DNA from: CAZJYI01 sp964550025
Lineage (GTDB): Bacteria; Verrucomicrobiota; Kiritimatiellia; UBA8416; CAYOBW01
Direction of reading: 5' to 3'
NCBI GenBank assembly: GCA_964550025.1
Contig: CAZJYI010000013.1
Location: 52,562-116,561, forward strand
Length of the DNA: 64,000 nucleotides
The stretch's first letter is position 1, and each line of letters starts with the position of its first letter. The notes under the pieces were generated by a model. That model was not told the DNA's origin and did not search any database. It worked only from the letters and a program-made list of their open reading frames with translations. Position numbers and translations under genes: made by a program. Below, piece by piece: positions 24,348 to 31,606 of the stretch.

Positions 24348-25029
24348 TTACCGGATCAGGATAATCGTTCCCATGCCTGGGGCCGGAAGACCAAAGTACT
24401 CCTCGTTGACGTACTTGTGAACCGCAGCACGCTCCGCTACGTCCAGCACTCAGCTATAGAGAATCACTTCCGCGATGTCGCCCTCGAACGTGGATTCGTT
24501 GCTGTTGTTCCCGGCCAGGTAGAAGCGCCCCGAAGACTCCGTTTGCGACGGGGCGGCGAAGACGCCCTCTTGAAGCACGTTCGTATTGTTCACATACACG
24601 TTGACGGCATCGGCCGCCCCGTTTGCTCCAAAGGTCGTACAGAGGGACAGGTACTCTTCCGTTTGTCGTGCCATTCATCAACGATATCGCCGTGGGCATG
24701 CGCTGACCCGTCGGCGTCGATATCGTCGGCCTCCAGCCAGAGCCTGCAGTTCGGCAAGTCGGTGGGCCTCTCAATCTCAGTGGGAGGGACAGACCCTGCA
24801 CGGTTGCCACATCACGCATGATTTGGGCGTAGAGTGTCAAACGTGATTCGGTTACGACCCTGTAGTCTGTAATTCGATTTGGCGTCATCAGGATGACGTC
24901 GACACTATCGTTCTGAAGTGTGGTGACGATCTGGGTCAGGTTGCTCTCGTAGTTGCCGCGTACGGCATTGACGTGATCATCTCCGCCGCCGGGAAGTCCG
25001 TCCGCGCCGTACTGCTCAGCACGGTTCAA
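24348..25029 (-). pseudogene. SGNH hydrolase / LamG protein remnant
   Basis: The first frame (25029 to about 24777) encodes the middle of an SGNH/GDSL hydrolase (NYESNLTQIVTTLQNDSVDV, ILMTPNRI, LTLYAQIMRDVATVQGL) without the GDS block. A second frame then reads LPNCRLWLEADDIDADG and DIVDEWHD. A third (about 24674 onward) reads FYLAGNNSNESTFEGDIAEV, the start and end of a LamG domain of the same subtype as in the 42259 gene. A TGA at 24450 interrupts the third frame before VHKYVNEEYFGL. The remnant ends GMGTIILIR at TAA 24348. At least two frameshifts, one stop and a lost 5' end make it a clear pseudogene. Confidence 0.85.
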
Positions 25030-25056
25030 TGGAACCCGTGAGTGTGCCCCAGGTCT

Positions 25057-25958
25057 TCATTCGGACTCCCGTGCGGTGTCCGGTGCCGCAGTAGACCGTG
25101 CCCAAGGCCTGAAGCTCAGCCCTTCGACTTCGCGGGCCTGCTTGCCATCCCACGCGATCGGCGTGCAGGTGAATGGCCAGCCGTCGAAGTAGCGATCGCG
25201 GTGCGCCAGCATGTCCGCCTCAAACGCGGCATATCTCTCAAAGCCTGCGTCATCGGGTGGCGGGAGCTTGGCCCAGGCGTCCTCCCGGTTATTCTGCGCG
25301 CCCCGCCAGATACGTTCAGCGTAAGCCACCAGGGCCGGCATGACGGGACTCTGGCGGTAGACGTTCATCTGCTCCCCGACGTTGTTGTCGGGCCAGTGGC
25401 ACAGGATGCCGCCCAGGGCCAGGTCCGTTCCTTCCTGCACGCGGCAGGGCTGCTGCATGAAAGCGCGGATGGGGCCCGTGAACGACAACACCGGATCTGC
25501 CCAGTTCACGTGATCCTGCCCAATGCCGTTGCCGCCGCCCGTGACGTCCAGTTCCATCATCCGGACTCCTTTCAATGCCACATCAACCTGCCTGGCTGCC
25601 TGCCCGCCGCGCATCGTGCCGCTACGCCAGAGGATGCGGCCATCGCCGCGCACAATGAACTCCACCAACCCCTTGCCGCGCATCACGTCATCGACCCCGA
25701 CCATTGCCGTGAAGCGGGTCGCGGTTCCGTCAAGGCGAAGATGGATGGCGCTGACTGCATGCACACCCAGCCGCGCTTGAATTCACGACTACCAATGCGA
25801 ATGGCTGAGCCGGAGACGGACCTGTCCACCCCCACGTCACCCCAGCCGGTGACGATGTGTTGAGTCCGCAAATCACTCAGTGCGCATTGCTCCTCGCACA
25901 GGGCCGGCAGGACCAACGCTAGCAGCGCGACAAGGGGCGACGGACTCTTTCTGCACAT
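25057..25958 (-). pseudogene. NPCBM domain joined to the tail of a GH20 hexosaminidase, frameshifted
   Basis: ATG 25958 opens a signal peptide (LVALLALVLPALC) and the start of an NPCBM sugar-binding domain (GWGDVGVDRSV, REFKRG). At about 25770 the frame is lost: loss of one C in GGCTGGG would explain the change from KRGLGVHAVSAIH to KRGWVCMQSAP. The other frame completes NPCBM (VHAVSAIHLRLDG, ELDVTGGGNGIGQDHVNWAD). It then passes directly into the C-terminal end of a family-20 beta-N-acetylhexosaminidase (GGILCHWPDNN, SPVMPALVAYAERIWRG). The GH20 catalytic barrel is missing. Two lesions are therefore present: a frameshift and a large deletion. Confidence 0.8.
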
Positions 25959-25975
25959 CACGACCTCGCAGGGGC

Positions 25976-26626
25976 TCAGTTTCTGGTTTGAACGAGCCGC
26001 TTGACCGGCAGCCGCATCACGCGGATGTCGCGGTAGTGGTTGGTCTCGTAGAAGAGGGCCACGGTGCCCCTGTCGACCTGGACGAGTGATGAGTAGGCGA
26101 AGAAACCTCTCACGATGTTGTGCCGGATCGGCCACGATTTGCCTCCGTCAAGACTCACGTAGACTACGCCATCCTTGCGGCCCCCGGGGGTAGGCAGGCT
26201 GCAGAGTAGCGTGTTGGTCAGCTGGCCGTTCTCGTCACGCAGCGTGAGAAGGCTGCCGTTGCACTGAGTGGCCTTCAGTTCCGGGGCTGGCTCGAGGGCC
26301 GTCCACGTGTTGCCGCCATCATCAGAGAAAGCGACTGCGAGGTCTTGGCCGGATCGCTCCGGCCACGCGTGGCGATTGCCGGCGTGGCAGAGAACGACGA
26401 GGCGACCACCCTTCGTTCGCGCGGCGACCGGCTCCCGGTAGTTCTGGTACATGTCTGCTGCCGTGGCGACCTTGTCGGGGACCCCGTCGGTGTGGCCGGA
26501 CACATGATCGCGACCTGCAACGAAGACACCCGTTGAGTTCGGCCAGTGCTCCGCAACCGTGAAATCTGCGGCGAAAGCGGTTCCTGTGATGAATAGAGCC
26601 AAAGCGGTGATCGCGTGCCACTTCAT
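25976..26626 (-). CDS. Shortened sialidase-family (BNR) protein
   Basis: 216 residues; its ATG (26626) overlaps the TGA of the upstream sulfatase-sialidase gene (ATGA). A signal peptide ends TAFAAD. Compared with the intact homologue at 60494-61705, it has the N-terminal region (YREPVAARTKGGRLVVLC, ERSGQDLAVAFSDDGGNTW). It then jumps to the C-terminal part (ELKATQCNGSLLTL, VVYVSLDGGKSWP, AYSSLVQV). About 190 residues in between are missing, and the join lies at an Asp-box (S-x-D-x-G-x-x-W), the repeat of this fold. I infer an in-frame deletion between two Asp-boxes. A six-bladed propeller cannot form, so activity is doubtful. Confidence 0.78.
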   Translation of the reverse strand: MKWHAITALALFITGTAFAADFTVAEHWPNSTGVFVAGRDHVSGHTDGVPDKVATAADMYQNYREPVAARTKGGRLVVLCHAGNRHAWPERSGQDLAVAFSDDGGNTWTALEPAPELKATQCNGSLLTLRDENGQLTNTLLCSLPTPGGRKDGVVYVSLDGGKSWPIRHNIVRGFFAYSSLVQVDRGTVALFYETNHYRDIRVMRLPVKRLVQTRN

Positions 26627-29355
26627 CGCGTCTCTTTCTGCTGTTTCACCAACCAGCTCAGGCTGAATCGGACCATGTAGATGCCGAGACGGGCACCCGT
26701 GTTGTGATCGCGTTTTGCCTTCTGCCAGGCGACACCCGACGGGCTCCCCTCGAACAGGAGTCCGATTTCACGGTTCGGCAATGCCACGAGCGCGTTATAG
26801 CCGAACGTCCAGCCGGGCGTCACGCAGACACCGGACGGCCACGTCTTGCCGCCGTCAAGACTCAGGAAAACCCCACCGTTGCACCTGGCCTTCTGGCGCG
26901 AATCCTCGACCCCCCGCTTGAGCTTCTCGGCGTCTTGCTCGATCACGTATCTGGCAGCATTCTCCGGGCCAAGCGGGGCGGCGATGAGCACGTGCTCCTT
27001 GCCTCGGGCGCCGTAAGCCGTAAGGGCCGAGTTGTTGCAGGCCGACCACGCATCCGGAAGGATCGACACCTGGTCGGACCAAGTCTCCCCTTCGTCCCGG
27101 CTGAAGGTCGCTGCCATGCCGTATCCACTCTGGCGGTGGTTCAGCATGATCGTGCCGTCCTTCAGCTCGCATCCGCTCGCCTCAAGCCGACCTTGCAGCG
27201 CGATCTTCCGAAACTGCCACGTCTCACCGTGATCGTCACTGGTGTAGCAGCCGCGGGAGAAGCCGCCGCTGTGCGTTCCCCCGGGAATCACCAGGCGCCC
27301 CTTTCGCTTGCCATGCTTCAACCGGAATCCGTTCCCGCCGCCGAAAACGCAGATCTTCGACAGGTCCTTGAGAATCTCCCGCGGTGCAGACCACGTGGCG
27401 CCGGCGTCGTCGCTGTGGATAACGAACTGCTGACAGGGTCGTTTCTCCTCCTTGGGGCGATCCGGATCATTGAAGATGATGTTGTAGACGAATAGAACGC
27501 GGTCCCGCTCTTCGTCATAGACGAGGACCGTCGGCAATACCGATTCCATGCCGACATCAGCAATCATGGTGATCTCGGACCACGTTCGTCCGCCGTCCTT
27601 GCTCCTCCTGCAGAGCGCGTCCTGGTGCGCGCGATCATTCCTTGCACGCACGTGATGCGATCCCGCCACGACCACCAGCGTGCCATCTCTGGTTACGACG
27701 GCGTTGGGCTCTCGAAGGTACTTGTAACTTCTCTCGACGCCCGGCTTGCCGGCGACCGTCAGGTCATTGAGGTCCATTACTTTCACGATCTCGGGCGCTC
27801 CTGTCACCCGTGTGGGCGAAGGCGATGCCCCTTGGACGTCTGAAACGCCTTTCGGCGCAAGGTACTTCAGATACTGCCAGCCGCCCTTGGGTGAACGCTT
27901 GCCGCTCTGGACGACCGTTTCACACTCGTCCATCAGCATCTTGAGCTTCGCCGGGTCACGAAGGGGGTCGTCGGTTTCTTCCTGCCATCTGCGCATCTCG
28001 CGCTTCAGGCGTTCCTGGTACTCTTGATACCGGGGATCGTTGGCGAGGTCGTGCCATTCGTGGGGATCCGTCTTCAGATCGTACAGTTGGTAGGTCGGCG
28101 GATTGAGCCAGGTGTCGTAGCCCTTGCGGGTGACCTCGTTGGCAACGGACATTTCGCTATTGAGCAATCCACCGGACCAATGGCTCTTGCCCCCCGCGCG
28201 GCAGGTGATCGCTGCGGGATCGGGTTTGTCGACCAGGGTGTAGATCAGCTTGAAGCGTTGGTCACGAATGGTGCGTTGCGGGAAGGCGTAGTGCGCACCG
28301 TCAACGTTGCGCTCACAGAACAGATACGGGCGGAACGTCTGTCCGTTGTCCGGGGCGTCTTTGAACGTCGGCAAGAGGGACTTCCCGTGCATGGGTGAGG
28401 GAGTCCTGTCCGCCGCTCCGGCAGCCGCCATAAACGTCGGCAGCAGGTCGTTGGCACTAACCAGGGCATCCGACCGCTGTCCAGGTGTGATACGGCCCGG
28501 CCAATGCGCGATATATGGGACTCGCGTTCCTGCCTCGTACATGAAGATCTTCCCGCGCGCCATCTGGGCACCGTGGTCGCCAATGAAAACCACGAGCGTG
28601 TCATCCGCCTTGCCAGAGGCCTCCAACTCGCCCAGCAACTGGCCGACGCAATCGTCGAGACGCAGCATGCAGTTGTAGTAGTTCTTCGTGATCTCGGTCA
28701 GGCGGGGCGTCGTTTCGCCAGCCGATGTCACGTATGGCAGAATCTTGATTGTCTCCGGATCGGCGAGCTTGCCGGGCAATCCATCCACGCGGTCAGCCTG
28801 CAACGGCCAATGCGCGTCGGGGTAGTTAACTGTCATGAAGAACGGCTTGTCGCTTTGCTGCCGGAAGAACTCGCCGGCCTTCCGGGCATAGTCCGCCACG
28901 TTCCGCTTCGAGAAGTTAGCCCCTTTCTGGTAGCGGAAATCGACGTAGTCTTCCACGATGGCCGCAGGGTTGACGTGAGTCTTGCCGATAAGTCCCGTTC
29001 GATATCCGGCTTGTTTAAGCAGGGCGTAGGTGGTTGGCCATCGCCTGAAGTAGTTGAAGTTGTGGGTGGCCAGCCCGAGCATGCCATTGGCGTGCGGATA
29101 GAGCCCGGTGAATATCGAGCTGCGTGACGGGCTGCAAACGGGCTGCGTAATGTAGCCGTTTCTGTATAGGATGCCCTCTTCAGCCAGCTTGTCGATGTGC
29201 GGCGTTTGGATGCAGGTATCCCCGTAGCAGGACAGTTCGCACCCGTGGTCCTCACCGACGATGAGGAGGATGTTGGGGCGAGGCGCGCCCTCAGACTCCC
29301 GGACCGGAACTAGCGCGATGCTCAGTAGTAGCAGGGCGGATAGCTGCCTGTTCAT
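26623..29355 (-). CDS. Sulfatase-sialidase fusion, exported
   Basis: 910 residues from ATG 29355 (GGAG 8 bp upstream), with a signal peptide ending ESEGAP. The N-terminal half (about 25-500) is a type I sulfatase: RPNILLIVGEDHG metal site, CSPSR with C74 as the formylglycine residue followed by SSIFTG, GKTHVNP, and DAHWPL/DHGAQMARGK. The C-terminal half (about 555-905) is a sialidase-family propeller with an REPNAVV Arg motif and several Asp-boxes (SKDGGRTW, SDDAGATW, SDDHGETW, SRDEGETW, SLDGGKTW). One polypeptide could thus desulfate and then cleave the same sugar. It is followed by the shortened sialidase and preceded by the ROK gene, 52 bp away. Confidence 0.9.
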   Translation of the reverse strand: MNRQLSALLLLSIALVPVRESEGAPRPNILLIVGEDHGCELSCYGDTCIQTPHIDKLAEEGILYRNGYITQPVCSPSRSSIFTGLYPHANGMLGLATHNFNYFRRWPTTYALLKQAGYRTGLIGKTHVNPAAIVEDYVDFRYQKGANFSKRNVADYARKAGEFFRQQSDKPFFMTVNYPDAHWPLQADRVDGLPGKLADPETIKILPYVTSAGETTPRLTEITKNYYNCMLRLDDCVGQLLGELEASGKADDTLVVFIGDHGAQMARGKIFMYEAGTRVPYIAHWPGRITPGQRSDALVSANDLLPTFMAAAGAADRTPSPMHGKSLLPTFKDAPDNGQTFRPYLFCERNVDGAHYAFPQRTIRDQRFKLIYTLVDKPDPAAITCRAGGKSHWSGGLLNSEMSVANEVTRKGYDTWLNPPTYQLYDLKTDPHEWHDLANDPRYQEYQERLKREMRRWQEETDDPLRDPAKLKMLMDECETVVQSGKRSPKGGWQYLKYLAPKGVSDVQGASPSPTRVTGAPEIVKVMDLNDLTVAGKPGVERSYKYLREPNAVVTRDGTLVVVAGSHHVRARNDRAHQDALCRRSKDGGRTWSEITMIADVGMESVLPTVLVYDEERDRVLFVYNIIFNDPDRPKEEKRPCQQFVIHSDDAGATWSAPREILKDLSKICVFGGGNGFRLKHGKRKGRLVIPGGTHSGGFSRGCYTSDDHGETWQFRKIALQGRLEASGCELKDGTIMLNHRQSGYGMAATFSRDEGETWSDQVSILPDAWSACNNSALTAYGARGKEHVLIAAPLGPENAARYVIEQDAEKLKRGVEDSRQKARCNGGVFLSLDGGKTWPSGVCVTPGWTFGYNALVALPNREIGLLFEGSPSGVAWQKAKRDHNTGARLGIYMVRFSLSWLVKQQKETR

Positions 29356-29406
29356 ACTCCAATCTCCGTGTTCGGGAGCGGCCATGGTGAGCACGAGATG
29401 CTTCAC

Positions 29407-30519
29407 CTAGATCTTCGGCAGGCTCGCGGCGGCGATGGCCTGGCCGTGGCGTTTCAGCTGCTCGTCGGGTGTCGTGATGTTGATCTGTTCCGCGAGTTCC
29501 GGGAATTCTGCCCAGAGCACGTTCATGGCGCCGTCGATGATGCTTTGTCCACCCCGGCCTGAAGTGACGCGGCCCAGAAGGAGAAGGTGCCGAATCTCGT
29601 AGAACTGTGCGTAGAGTGGAATCGCGTAGCCAAAGTAGGTCCCGATCGTTTCGTAAATCTGCCGCGCGCGCGGATCACTCGTCGCCATGAGCTCCTGAAC
29701 CTGCACGAGTTTCTCCGGCAAGGGCATGTCGTTCGGCAGCGCAATGCCGGCGCGGTGCGCGAGACGTGCGACCGCTTGCTGCGAGAAGTACTGAACGCCA
29801 CAACCGACATCTTTGGACCACTCGTCCTGCGGTGCGTCGTCCCGGTAGTCGATCGGCGCGAAGGCGAGTTCGTTGAGCCACTCCGTGATGGTGCCCTGGG
29901 CATTGCAGTACCCCGCGGCGGTACTGGTTCCCATCGAGATGCCGAGTACGGCATTGTCGTTAAGGGACATGGAGCCGGCCAGCGCAGTCACCTCGCCGTC
30001 AACCAGGGCGGCGGCCTTGCGGTCGCTACCGCCGAGGTCGAATCCGATGCGGCAGCCGTCGAGGTTGCGTCCGAGCGGGTTGCTCTTCTCGGAAGCTGGG
30101 GGTACTTCTGAAGCGGGACAAACGGTGACGGCCATGGGTTCGAGGAACATGCGGCGCCCCATGATATCGTAGTCGAATGCCTGCCGGCCGTTCGGAGCGT
30201 AAAGTTGACGGATGCACTCGCCCAGCTCGGTATGGCCGCCAATGTAGATCCGCGAGCCGCCTTTGTGCCACAGCAGGAACTTGACGAGCCGTTCCACGTA
30301 TTTCTCGTTCAATGGCACGTTTTCCCCGCAATGGGACAGCACCCGGACCTCCTGGCGAAAAAGCGTTCCATCCGGTCGTCCGAGTCCGATGACCACGTCG
30401 CAGACTCCATCCGCTTCAGCCACGGCCGCTTCGTAGTCACGCCTCCAGAGAATGGCGGGGAGGAAACCAGGGTCGAGGGCGGGTTTGATTCTCTTGATCG
30501 TCCCATTGCTCGTTGTCAT
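29407..30519 (-). CDS. ROK-family sugar kinase-like protein, internally shortened
   Basis: 370 residues. AAGGAGA before ATG 30519 fixes the start. After an N-terminal region of about 170 residues, the ASKHA phosphate loop GFDLGGSDRKAAALVDG is followed at once by EVTALAGSMSLNDNAVLGIS and MGTSTAAGY. In ROK kinases roughly 90 residues, including the substrate-binding part and catalytic Asp region, separate these blocks. The join VDG/EVT suggests an in-frame deletion at a short repeat coding for D-G-x-V. The downstream half is intact. The protein is probably inactive as a kinase; family members phosphorylate N-acetylmannosamine, glucose and similar sugars. Confidence 0.8.
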   Translation of the reverse strand: MTTSNGTIKRIKPALDPGFLPAILWRRDYEAAVAEADGVCDVVIGLGRPDGTLFRQEVRVLSHCGENVPLNEKYVERLVKFLLWHKGGSRIYIGGHTELGECIRQLYAPNGRQAFDYDIMGRRMFLEPMAVTVCPASEVPPASEKSNPLGRNLDGCRIGFDLGGSDRKAAALVDGEVTALAGSMSLNDNAVLGISMGTSTAAGYCNAQGTITEWLNELAFAPIDYRDDAPQDEWSKDVGCGVQYFSQQAVARLAHRAGIALPNDMPLPEKLVQVQELMATSDPRARQIYETIGTYFGYAIPLYAQFYEIRHLLLLGRVTSGRGGQSIIDGAMNVLWAEFPELAEQINITTPDEQLKRHGQAIAAASLPKI

Positions 30520-30540
30520 TCGGTGTCTCCTTGAAAACAA

Positions 30541-30919
30541 GGAGGAGGATAAGAGGTGGGGGGCTGTCTCTCAACCCGCAGTTTGCGTATATATTCCGAC
30601 ATTTTGCGTTGGAGGGACGTCGTGAGTGCACATGCGGATACGATGCAAAGTCTCATGGTGCCTCCAACAAATGGACGGTTGTTGACAGGAGAGGACGATA
30701 CCCCGCTTCGTACCGATCCCTCACCCTGCATATCGCGTACACAAACCGACAGGTTGCGCGCAGCCAGGCGCATTCGGTTGCCCTCTGCTTGCCGGAACTC
30801 GGGGTGCTCCGCAACGCAGGTTGTGCATGGAATGCGATTATTCGTACCATCCGGCCACAGCAAGCCAGTCCAACACTTGACATCTTTCTAGGTCACACTT
30901 ATATAAGTATGGCCTAGCC
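30541..30919. other. Intergenic region between divergent ROK and ArsR-like genes
   Basis: 379 bp without a credible gene. It holds TTTGCGTATATATTCCG (30582-30598), similar to a motif upstream of the 22141-24195 gene, and a second TTTTGCG at 30602. At the right end lies the strong promoter and palindrome of the ArsR-like gene. I see nothing else. Confidence 0.5.
30877..30908 (+). promoter_or_regulatory. Promoter and palindromic operator of the ArsR-like gene
   Basis: TTGACA (30877-30882), a 17-bp spacer and TATATA (30900-30905). A perfect 12-bp palindrome, ACTTATATAAGT (30897-30908), covers the -10. With ATG at 30920 the leader would be about 8 nt. The palindrome is a likely autoregulatory site. 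Confidence 0.65.
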
Positions 30920-31504
30920 ATGAACAGTGATCGCCACAGTCTGGATCTGCGGCCTACGCTTTGGCGAACGTGCCGTGCTCTGGCTAACCGACGGCGCTTG
31001 CAGATCTTCGCCTATCTCATCGACAACGACAGGTGCGGCGTTACCGAGGTGGCGGATGTGTTCGGGCTTGCACTGCCCATCGCGAGCCTCTATCTCCGCG
31101 CATTGAATGCAAGGGGGTTGCTCGCGTCTGAGCGATCGGGGCGATACGTACGTTATAGCGTTGCTCCCAACCCGTCTGTCCAGGGGGCGGATGCCCTGGT
31201 GTGCGCGTTGCGCGTGGCCTTCGCAGAGGGACGGGCCGACGAAGACATTTTCCGGGACTTCACTGCATTCACGCATCCGCGGCGGGTGGAAATCGTTCGT
31301 GTTTTGAGCGATCACGGCGGCATGTATCCGGTTGAGATACGGCGGGCCTGCAAGATGTCCATTCGGGCCCTGCGCCGCCACCTGGCCAAGCTCGAACAGC
31401 GCGGGTTCATTACGCGGCTCGATCACCGCGTAAGCTCTCGACGGCCCGATAGCCGACTCGCGCGAGTTCTCGTTGAGCTGGCCCAACGCCTACCCCTTTC
31501 TTGA
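30920..31504 (+). CDS. Double winged-helix (ArsR-like) transcriptional regulator
   Basis: 194 residues with two winged helix-turn-helix units. The first (about 12-80) reads ALANRRRLQIFAYLIDNDRC, VTEVADVFGLALPIASLYLR and LLASERSGRYVRYSV, an ArsR-type pattern. The second (about 110-190) reads FTHPRRVEIVRVL, VEIRRACKMSIRALRRHLAK and GFITRLD. No cysteine metal-binding pair is obvious. The fused duplication could bind an operator as a monomer. It lies just upstream of the giant CotH gene, which has its own promoter. The leader is very short, and no ribosome site fits in it. Confidence 0.85.
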   Translation: MNSDRHSLDLRPTLWRTCRALANRRRLQIFAYLIDNDRCGVTEVADVFGLALPIASLYLRALNARGLLASERSGRYVRYSVAPNPSVQGADALVCALRVAFAEGRADEDIFRDFTAFTHPRRVEIVRVLSDHGGMYPVEIRRACKMSIRALRRHLAKLEQRGFITRLDHRVSSRRPDSRLARVLVELAQRLPLS

Positions 31505-31557
31505 GCGATCCCGGCCGGTTCTGCGCAAAACGTTTGATTAAGTACGCATTGTGCGGG

Positions 31558-31587
31558 TTGCCGCGGCTTCTCGGCAGGCGGTATACT
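31558..31587 (+). promoter_or_regulatory. Promoter of the giant CotH/lamin-tail gene
   Basis: TTGCCG (31558-31563), an 18-bp spacer and TATACT (31582-31587). The predicted leader to ATG 31607 is about 13 nt. Confidence 0.5.
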
Positions 31588-31606
31588 GGCCCCTTTTCAG
31601 GTCACT

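Noticed and set aside
30513..30917. Small open frames in the gap before the ArsR-like gene
   Set aside because: They overlap on both strands, lack ribosome sites and domains, and cover a promoter region.
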